This document shows positions 1 through 6,334 of a stretch of DNA of 18,712 nt, one piece after another. A model generated the notes under the pieces. The model searched no databases and had not been told where the DNA came from. It saw nothing but the letters and a program-made list of their open reading frames with translations. Position numbers and translations under genes: made by a program. The stretch's first letter is position 1, and the number at the start of each line of letters is the position of its first letter. The stretch spans positions 1-18,712 of the forward strand of contig CAJWWH010000024.1 of the NCBI GenBank assembly GCA_913048545.1. The letters run 5' to 3'. The DNA comes from an uncultured Opitutia bacterium. Lineage in GTDB: Bacteria > Verrucomicrobiota > Verrucomicrobiae > Opitutales > MB11C04.

Positions 1-474
1 GTTGACATCCCATTCCACACCGAGCTGATCGAGAGCCTGGGAGGAAATCTCCAGTACCATTGCCTCGATCATAATTTTTCGGGCAGGCAGATCAATCTGC
101 TCCTGAATAATTCTTCGAATTCGTCCGGCTTTTTCCGGAAAAGCAGCGTCGAAGAACAGTATAAGTTCATTAATCGGATCCGTTTCGGTTTGAGGAAACA
201 CTTTTTCATGATCAGGAATCGTGTCATGAAAAGTGGTTTCCGGCACCGCCACAACCACGGGTAGGTTTTGAGGGTCAATCGCCTTTTTTGGATCTCCGAT
301 GTGTACGCCGTAAAAATTAAGCAGCTTTGCACAGCGCACCGGGTCGACATAACTCAGTCGAATCCGTTCCGACTTCATTTCGACCTCCAATCCCTTTTCT
401 TCCGCGATTGTTTTACCTTGCAAAATTGCGAGAAGGGAAAGAAAGGGCAAAACGGACAGAATATATTTCCTCAT
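1..474 (-). CDS. Secretin-like outer-membrane protein, N-terminal part (partial, runs off left edge)
   Basis: The frame is open for 158 codons from the ATG at 474 to base 1, with no stop inside the window. The protein starts with a Sec-type signal peptide (MRKYILSVLPFLSLLAILQG, then a charged region). Near the edge, residues about 120-158 match the region before the beta domain in GspD/PilQ/PulD-type secretins: a PINELILFFD strand, a helix RIRRIIQEQIDLP, then KIMIEAMVLEIS and LGVEWD. In the family these proteins form multimeric outer-membrane channels for type II secretion, type IV pili or related systems. Only a short N-domain region precedes this motif, so it may be a small secretin-domain protein and not a full GspD. 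The ATG overlaps the stop of the MscS-like gene (ATGA, 4 nt), which implies translational coupling. Secretin family is fairly sure; the specific system is not. Confidence 0.72.
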   Translation of the reverse strand, partial: MRKYILSVLPFLSLLAILQGKTIAEEKGLEVEMKSERIRLSYVDPVRCAKLLNFYGVHIGDPKKAIDPQNLPVVVAVPETTFHDTIPDHEKVFPQTETDPINELILFFDAAFPEKAGRIRRIIQEQIDLPARKIMIEAMVLEISSQALDQLGVEWDVN

Positions 475-2042
475 GACTGACTTGATTGATTGGAACCTGG
501 ATTGACGGAGGGTGGAGGGGATGGAAAAAGGTCGGTAAAAAAAGTTTGAATTGCCCCGCTCACGCGGCTTCTTTTTTTCTGCGTCACCGCTTTGGATTCC
601 TCGCGCTGAAGCCTTCTTTTAGTCTTCATTATTCGGTCCTGCCCCAAAACCATTCTTTGATTGAGCAGGGAAAGAAAATCTCCGTTTCGGGAAGCCAGTT
701 CCGCCACTGTATTGGGATCAAATGCAAGAACAATTGAATCGGTGATGGCTGAAATGGTGGAGATACGGGTTCCTTTTTTTAATACCGCTTCGGATCCGAA
801 ATGAGTTCCTGACTCCACACGCTCCACCTTCGCACGGCTTTCCACTTCGGAAAGTTCTATGGAGGAGCAAAGAAGTCCCTCCACGAGCAGATAAAAGGAA
901 TCCCCTAAATTCCCCTGTCGATAGAGGAATTCCCCTGCCCGTAATTCCTTCCGCTCAACATCCTTAAGTAGTGCCTGACAATCTTCATCGGAAAGAACTC
1001 CGAATAATTCACTCCGGCTTATTACCTCATCAAAATTCTCACTTTCAAAAGTGGGCACAAGGGGCAGACTCGACACGGCGTCAAAAAAGACCGTTTCCTT
1101 TTCCATCGAAGGTGCGAGCCCGGCCCGTGCCAGATGCTCAACCACACTTTTGTTGACAAAGTGCCTTGATTCCTTGGGAGAAATATTGGCCGGTAAAATA
1201 AAGAATCTAACTTCATACTTCTGCCCACCGGACAGTGCTTCATCAAGCCTTACCTCCGGTAAAGGCTCATTTAAAATCGCCTTATTATCCGCGATTGCAC
1301 GGACCCCGGAAGTTAAAATCCGAATTGCCCGGTCGGGAGATACGGAATAGTCCAAAACAAAGTTCAGGTCGATACGGAAGTAAGGTTTGGGCTGCATGTA
1401 ATTGGTTAAAATTGCCTCCCCCATTTTACTGTTGGGCACCACGATCAGATTCTTGGCGGTGGTCTTTAACCGCGTGGTCCTCCAATTTATCTCAACCACC
1501 TGGCCAACGATATGGGTCTCCCGGCGATTTTGATGAACCATGACCCAGTCGCCAATACGAAAGGGTTGCTCAACATGCATCGACAAGCCGATAAACACAT
1601 CAAGAATTACATTACGCAGGGCAATTCCGATCACGATACTGACCACGCCTGAGGTCGCCCAGATCCCGGTGACGGACTGATCAAAAACCGTCGCTAAAAT
1701 ACCAATTACCGCAACTGCAAATATACACATTGCGGTCACATCCTTCGGCAGTCGCGGAACCGGGCGGCCGGAGATCCCGGCAATTAAACCATCCCAGATA
1801 AAGACGGTAACCATTCGCTGAATCAGGAATGCGGAGGAGAGCCAAAGCCCAATCTGACTTCCGTATTCGACGACCTGAATGACCACAACCGACGCATTGC
1901 CAAGAAAACGGGCGAGCATTTCCTCCTTGCTGAGTATTGAAAGGAAAAAGAACAAAAATGCGGAAAGCGGAAACCACAATCTGGTTAAGAGAACAACGAT
2001 GGGGATTGACTGCTTTGTCTTAATTTTATCTCCCTTACTCAT
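471..2042 (-). CDS. MscS-family mechanosensitive channel with C-terminal cyclic-nucleotide-binding domain
   Basis: This 523-residue inner-membrane protein has hydrophobic segments at about 13-37, 49-83, 103-120 and 126-155. The last leads into the MscS pore and beta domain (SIVIGIALRNVILDVFIGLS at about 135-154, then VEQPFRIGDWV, NWRTTRLKT and VVPNSKM to about 207). Residues 345-450 form a cyclic-nucleotide-binding-like domain (LRAGEFLYRQGNLGDSFYLL, then FGSEAVL and RISTIS). The phosphate-binding cassette is not canonical: the usual FGE reads FGSE, though an Arg (426) remains. Members of this architecture are ion channels responding to tension and/or cyclic nucleotide. I chose the ATG at 2042 because GAGG lies seven bases upstream; a start at 2063 (seven residues longer) is possible but has poorer spacing. 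The gene overlaps the upstream RHH gene by 8 nt and the downstream secretin gene by 4 nt. Confidence 0.88.
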   Translation of the reverse strand: MSKGDKIKTKQSIPIVVLLTRLWFPLSAFLFFFLSILSKEEMLARFLGNASVVVIQVVEYGSQIGLWLSSAFLIQRMVTVFIWDGLIAGISGRPVPRLPKDVTAMCIFAVAVIGILATVFDQSVTGIWATSGVVSIVIGIALRNVILDVFIGLSMHVEQPFRIGDWVMVHQNRRETHIVGQVVEINWRTTRLKTTAKNLIVVPNSKMGEAILTNYMQPKPYFRIDLNFVLDYSVSPDRAIRILTSGVRAIADNKAILNEPLPEVRLDEALSGGQKYEVRFFILPANISPKESRHFVNKSVVEHLARAGLAPSMEKETVFFDAVSSLPLVPTFESENFDEVISRSELFGVLSDEDCQALLKDVERKELRAGEFLYRQGNLGDSFYLLVEGLLCSSIELSEVESRAKVERVESGTHFGSEAVLKKGTRISTISAITDSIVLAFDPNTVAELASRNGDFLSLLNQRMVLGQDRIMKTKRRLQREESKAVTQKKRSRVSGAIQTFFTDLFPSPPPSVNPGSNQSSQS

Positions 2043-2292
2043 CCATTTCCCTCGCATTTCCATTTTCCCTAAAATTCGACTCCTCGTAATTCTTCATCAA
2101 CCGGGCCATCATTGCAAACCTGGGTATCGGCACCTGTTCCCCATCATGATGAATCACTTCAAGCATGGCGGACAGGCTTTGATTCACAAACTGATTGAAG
2201 TTATAGGCCTCCCCAAGGTCAGAACAAACCCCCTTAATTTGATCAAAGGTTTGCTCAGGTACCCGGATTGTAATCGTTTTACCTTTTGCCAT
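2035..2292 (-). CDS. Small ribbon-helix-helix (RHH/CopG-like) DNA-binding protein
   Basis: This 85-residue protein begins with a basic strand typical of RHH repressors (KTITIRVPEQTFDQIKGVCS). A second helical segment (NFNQFVNQSLSAML) follows at about residues 31-44. RHH proteins bind operators as dimers, with the N-terminal strand in the major groove. The rest (residues 45-85) is a charged tail with no recognised domain. It is the first gene of the leftward RHH-MscS-secretin run and its stop overlaps the MscS start by 8 nt. The AT-rich region upstream contains inverted and direct repeats that may be its own operator. No toxin gene is adjacent, so an antitoxin role is not supported. An RHH-fold regulator is likely; its target is inference. 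Confidence 0.66.
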   Translation of the reverse strand: MAKGKTITIRVPEQTFDQIKGVCSDLGEAYNFNQFVNQSLSAMLEVIHHDGEQVPIPRFAMMARLMKNYEESNFRENGNAREMDE

Positions 2293-2322
2293 TCTTTTTA
2301 TCCGAGTTAGTACAAATTTTAA

Positions 2323-2382
2323 TTACATTGCAAGTTAAATTGTATTTAAAACAAAATTAATTATCTTGTATTGCAATGCAAT
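2323..2382. promoter_or_regulatory. Putative operator cluster (inverted repeat plus direct half-sites) in the divergent promoter region
   Basis: The gap 2293-2482 separates the leftward RHH gene from the rightward DUF1501 gene, is very AT-rich and must hold both promoters. It contains a perfect inverted repeat, ATTGCA-A-TGCAAT, at 2370-2382. An 11-base half-site at 2323-2333 (TTACATTGCAA) matches 2366-2376 (TTGTATTGCAA) at 9 of 11 positions. The two are 43 bases apart, about four helical turns, so they lie on the same DNA face. An ATTGTAT variant lies between them. This arrangement fits cooperative binding by a dimeric regulator, and the adjacent RHH gene is the obvious candidate. No -35/-10 pair could be assigned with confidence on either strand. 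Confidence 0.4.
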
Positions 2383-2482
2383 CTAATTCATGTATGAAAA
2401 AATAAATAAAAAATAAGTCCAAATATGCCTTGATTGGATATTAGAATGTATTAAAGTGGTTAAAACCAAATAAAAGCTCATT

Positions 2483-3802
2483 ATGAACGATACGAAATGT
2501 TTTGAATTGCCCAGTCATTTTTCACGTCGAGAATTTATGCATGTTGGATTTATTGGCGGTCTTGGATTAACCCTCGCAGATTTTCTGCAAATGAAAGCCC
2601 AGGGAGCCCAAAAATTTTACCCGTCCAAAGAGGGTACCGCCAAAAGCGTGATTCATATTTATCTTCCCGGAGGGATGGCTCATCAGGAGTCATGGGATCC
2701 AAAACCTTACGCCCCTTTGGAGTATCGCGGTCCTTTCAGCAGTATTCCCACAAAAATTCCCGGAGTTCACTTTAGCGAACAATTTAAGGAGTCAGCTAAA
2801 ATTGCCGATAAAATTACCGTTTGCCGCTCTATGAGTCACGGGGAAGCCGCCCATGAGCGGGGAACCCATAACATGTTTACCGGCTACCGGCCCAGCCCCG
2901 CACTTTCCTACCCGAGCATTGGCTCCGTGGTCTCCCACGAATTTGGATCCCGGGACAGTCTGCCCCCTTATGTTTGTATTCCCAAAGTACCCAATGAATT
3001 TGCCGGAAGCGGATATTTAAGTTCCTCCTTCGGCCCGTTCGGTTTGGGAGGAGATCCAGCAAAGACAGACTTCCAGGTGCGTGATCTGGCAATGCCCAAG
3101 GGCATTTCGGAGGACCGATTCAGTAAACGCCGCTCGCTTCTCAACACCGTGGACGATCATTTCAGGCAAATGGAAAAATCCGACGCTCTCAGTTCGATGG
3201 ATAATTTTTACAACGACGCCTACTCCCTGATCAGTTCGAAAGAAGCCCGTGAGGCTTTTGATATGAGTAAGGAGAGCGACAAGGTAAAAGAGCGTTACGG
3301 CAAAAATGAAGCGGGGCAAAGAATGCTCCTCTCCCGTCGGCTTGTGGAGTCTGGTGTTCGTTTTGTATCAATGACCTACGGCGGCTGGGACATGCATGCC
3401 AACATTGAAAAGGGATTTCAAAAATACGGCCCTAATTTGGACAAAGCTTTTGCCACGCTCATTTCCGATCTGGACGAACGAGGTTTGCTTGACAGCACGC
3501 TGGTCATGATGACTTCCGAATTCGGTCGAACCCCCAAGATTAACAAGACCAATGGCCGGGATCATTACCCACGGGTATTTAGTATCGCATTAGCGGGCGG
3601 CGGTATCGCCCGCGGACAGGTGTATGGTTCTTCCGATGCTTTCGCCACCGCTCCGGAAGAGAACCCGCTTTCGGTGGAAGATCTGGCCACCACGGTCTAT
3701 GACCGTTTGGGAATTGTGGCGGATAAGGAATTAATGGCACCGGGGGACAGACCAATCGAAATTGTGGACGGTGGAAAAGTGGTGAAGGAATTGTTGGCGT
3801 AA
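2483..3802 (+). CDS. DUF1501 family protein (alkaline-phosphatase/sulfatase-like fold) with twin-arginine signal
   Basis: This 439-residue protein has the start and end signatures of DUF1501. Near the N-terminus is a twin-arginine motif SRREF (Arg15-Arg16) before a hydrophobic stretch (VGFIGGLGLTLADFL), indicating Tat export. Residues about 55-75 carry the GGMAHQESWDPKP signature. Residues about 343-361 carry TSEFGRTPKI and GRDHYP, conserved in the family, followed by ALAGGGIARGQVYGSSDAFA. DUF1501 is related to the alkaline phosphatase/sulfatase superfamily; its substrate is unknown and I assign none. It is usually found beside DUF1549/DUF1553 cytochrome proteins, as here. The start has no clear ribosome-binding site, but the Tat motif fixes it closely. 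It heads a probable four-gene operon, 96 bp before the PPC gene. Confidence 0.9.
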   Translation: MNDTKCFELPSHFSRREFMHVGFIGGLGLTLADFLQMKAQGAQKFYPSKEGTAKSVIHIYLPGGMAHQESWDPKPYAPLEYRGPFSSIPTKIPGVHFSEQFKESAKIADKITVCRSMSHGEAAHERGTHNMFTGYRPSPALSYPSIGSVVSHEFGSRDSLPPYVCIPKVPNEFAGSGYLSSSFGPFGLGGDPAKTDFQVRDLAMPKGISEDRFSKRRSLLNTVDDHFRQMEKSDALSSMDNFYNDAYSLISSKEAREAFDMSKESDKVKERYGKNEAGQRMLLSRRLVESGVRFVSMTYGGWDMHANIEKGFQKYGPNLDKAFATLISDLDERGLLDSTLVMMTSEFGRTPKINKTNGRDHYPRVFSIALAGGGIARGQVYGSSDAFATAPEENPLSVEDLATTVYDRLGIVADKELMAPGDRPIEIVDGGKVVKELLA

Positions 3803-3898
3803 ATTTAGATTTCCGGTGCGGTTTTTGTGAAAGTATTTCTTTCTGTTCAGAACAATTTTTTTGGGTCTCTCCAATACATTGATCCGCCTTCCTGAATT

Positions 3899-6334
3899 AT
3901 GAAAAAATATTTATGTTTACTCATCTTCCTCTCCTTTTTTCCCGCTCATTTCATATTTTCCGCGGAACCCATTATTAGTAATATTCTACCCCGCGGGGGA
4001 CAGATCGGTTCTGAACTAGAAGTGGTAATTTCCGGGCAGCGCCTGGGGGATGCAGAGGAAATCTTTTTCTACGACAAAGGAATCACTGCCCTTGACCTCA
4101 ATGCTTCAGGGGAAAAGTCTGTCCGTGTAAAGTTCAGGATTTCCGAGACCGCCCGTTTGGGCCAGCATGAAATGAGACTGCGCACGAAATCGGGTATCAG
4201 CACGGTGAAAACATTCTGGGTCGGACCCTATCCAAATTTTCACGAAAAAGAACCGAACACCTCTTTTGAGGAAGCTCAAAAAGTTTCCCTCAACCAGACC
4301 ATTAACGGTTTGGTTAAAAGCGAGGATGTGGACTATTTTGAATTCAACGCAACCAAAGGGCAGAGAATTTCGCTTGAAATCGAAGCCATTCGACTGTCCG
4401 GTCCTTTGTTTGATCCCTATGTTGCCATTCTCGATTCCAACCGTTTTGAAGTGGCCACTTCCGATGACACCGATCTCCTGTTGCAGGACAGCACGCTCAG
4501 TGTGATCGCTCCGGAGGATGGAGCATACTTTGTGGAAGTCAGGGAATCTTCCTATCGCGGAGGAAATAATTTTTATTACCGTCTCCATCTGGGCAATTTT
4601 CCCCGCCCTCTCATTGCCTTTCCCGCCGGTGGGCAGGCCGGAAAAATGCTCAAGGTAAAGTTTATGGGGGATCCAACCGGCCCGATCCATAGAACCATCC
4701 AGCTACCTGAAAAGGCCGATCTGTCCTTCGGGCACCGGGTCGAGCAGGACGGATTTGTTTCCCCGTCTCCCAACAAGATCAGAGTCTGTGATTTCCCTTC
4801 AATCCGGGAAGTTGAACCCAATAATTCCCTCAAACAGGCCACCGTCACCGAGCTCTCTCTTCCCCTTGCCTTTGACGGGGTAATCGAAAAGGAGAAGGAT
4901 ATCGATTATTTCCGGTTTAAAGCAAAGAAGGGACAGAAATTCAATATCTATGCTCACGCCCAGTCCATTTCCTCGCCCCTTGATCCCGTCTTGAATCTCT
5001 ATGATTCCAGCGGAAAAAGCATCAAGGGAAGCGATGATGCAAACAATGGCCGGGACAGTTTGATTACCTACACCATTCCCAAGGATAATAATTACACTCT
5101 GCGAATTCGGGATCATCTCTACGCGGGAGGTGAGCGGTTCGTTTACCGGATTGAATCCCTGCCCTTCTCCCCCCAAGTCGAGGCAACCATTCCGATGTTT
5201 GGCAACCGGGATACGCAATCCCGGCAAATGATTCCGATTGCCCGGGGAAATCAAGCCGCCACCGCTCTTAATCTTTCCCGTAAAAACTTCAGCGGTGAAC
5301 TGGAGGTTTTGGCTGAAAATCTGCCCAAGGGAGTAACTATGAGAGTTCCCAAAGCACCCTCCAGTTTCAATTCCATTCCAGTCGTGTTTGAAGCATCCAA
5401 CGATGCCCCCCTTTCCCAAGCCCTGGTCAACCTGACCGTCCGGCATACCGATCCGGCCAAGAAAATTGCCGGTGGATTTAAGCATAATCTCGCCCTGGTA
5501 TACGGTCCACCGAATAATCGGACTTACTATGAAAGCACATTATCCAAGCTATCCGTGGCGGTGACGGAGGAAATTCCTTTTTCCATTGTCCTTCATCCAC
5601 CCAAGACTCCCGTAGTGCGGGGCGGTTCCATCAATCTCAAGGTCGAAGCGATCCGGGAGGCAAATTTCACCGCCCCCATCACCGTACGCATCCAGACACG
5701 TCCTCCCGGAATCGGGGCAAAAGGAACCATTTCCATCGCCAAAGATAAATCGACTGCCAATTATTCCCTCACCGCCAATGGTGGGACTTCGATCGGATCA
5801 TGGGATATTGCCGTACAGGGAGAAGCCGACACCGGAAAAGGTATCTGCCTCGCATCTTCCAAGTTGACTCCCATTGCAGTGGAGGATCCATACCTCTCCA
5901 TGAAAATTAACATGGGTGCAATCGAACAGGGCAAGGAGGGTGAACTCCTTTGCGATCTTGAGATCAAGCGTCCTTTTTCTGGAAAAGCCAGCCTTTCCAT
6001 CCGCGGACTTCCTCCTTATGTCACCACGCAGGACATTGAATTTGATGCCAACACCACCCAGATTGCCTTTCCTGTCAAAACAGAAACCAAGGCAAGACCG
6101 GGAATTACCAAGAATTTGTTCTGCTTCGCCAAAATCCCCTTCAAGGGTGAAAAAATTACCCACACGGTTGGACAGGGTGGTCAGATCCGGATCGACAAAC
6201 CACCGCCCAAGCCTAAAAGCACCCCTAAAAAACCCTCGGTTGTCGCCTCCAATAAACCGGTAAAAGTAAAAAGTAAACCCCTGAGCCGTCTCGAACAACT
6301 CCGATTGGCCAGAAAAGTGGGGAATGGAGGATGA
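3899..6334 (+). CDS. Exported protein with two PPC (pre-peptidase C-terminal) domains and a basic Pro/Lys-rich tail
   Basis: The 811-residue product has a Sec signal peptide (KKYLCLLIFLSFFPAHFIFS). An IPT/TIG-like strand region follows at about 27-100 (PRGGQIGSELEVVISGQRL). Two PPC-type beta-sandwich domains are at about 115-230 and 305-420. Each opens with an EPN(T/N)S motif, has a VDYFEF or IDYFRF strand and ends in a Y(R/A)GG…F-YR pattern. The middle (430-740) looks like further beta-sandwich repeats with no firm assignment. The last 50 or so residues are rich in Lys and Pro. PPC domains occur in secreted proteins as carbohydrate- or protein-binding modules; no catalytic domain is visible, so a scaffold or binding role is inferred. 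Its stop overlaps the next start (ATGA, 4 nt), so the two are probably translated together. No clear Shine-Dalgarno precedes it. Confidence 0.86.
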   Translation: MKKYLCLLIFLSFFPAHFIFSAEPIISNILPRGGQIGSELEVVISGQRLGDAEEIFFYDKGITALDLNASGEKSVRVKFRISETARLGQHEMRLRTKSGISTVKTFWVGPYPNFHEKEPNTSFEEAQKVSLNQTINGLVKSEDVDYFEFNATKGQRISLEIEAIRLSGPLFDPYVAILDSNRFEVATSDDTDLLLQDSTLSVIAPEDGAYFVEVRESSYRGGNNFYYRLHLGNFPRPLIAFPAGGQAGKMLKVKFMGDPTGPIHRTIQLPEKADLSFGHRVEQDGFVSPSPNKIRVCDFPSIREVEPNNSLKQATVTELSLPLAFDGVIEKEKDIDYFRFKAKKGQKFNIYAHAQSISSPLDPVLNLYDSSGKSIKGSDDANNGRDSLITYTIPKDNNYTLRIRDHLYAGGERFVYRIESLPFSPQVEATIPMFGNRDTQSRQMIPIARGNQAATALNLSRKNFSGELEVLAENLPKGVTMRVPKAPSSFNSIPVVFEASNDAPLSQALVNLTVRHTDPAKKIAGGFKHNLALVYGPPNNRTYYESTLSKLSVAVTEEIPFSIVLHPPKTPVVRGGSINLKVEAIREANFTAPITVRIQTRPPGIGAKGTISIAKDKSTANYSLTANGGTSIGSWDIAVQGEADTGKGICLASSKLTPIAVEDPYLSMKINMGAIEQGKEGELLCDLEIKRPFSGKASLSIRGLPPYVTTQDIEFDANTTQIAFPVKTETKARPGITKNLFCFAKIPFKGEKITHTVGQGGQIRIDKPPPKPKSTPKKPSVVASNKPVKVKSKPLSRLEQLRLARKVGNGG

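Noticed and set aside
69..350. 93-codon minus-strand open frame near the left edge
   Set aside because: Another minus-strand frame that starts at 474 is open to the edge and gives a signal peptide and secretin motifs, so this one is an out-of-frame shadow.
2035..2292. RHH protein as an antitoxin of a toxin-antitoxin pair
   Set aside because: The adjacent genes are an ion channel and a secretin; no toxin-like small gene is present.
2430..2454. TTGATT and TATTAA as a promoter for the DUF1501 gene
   Set aside because: The spacer is only 13 bases, well below the usual 16-18, so the pair is not a credible promoter.
3841..3862. TTCTG-TT-CAGAA followed by a run of T, as a terminator between the DUF1501 and PPC genes
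   Set aside because: The loop would be two bases and the stem five AT-rich pairs, too weak to call a terminator.
4799..5485. 228-codon minus-strand open frame opposite the PPC gene
   Set aside because: It lies wholly inside a well-supported gene on the other strand, shows no recognisable domain and is a frame shadow.
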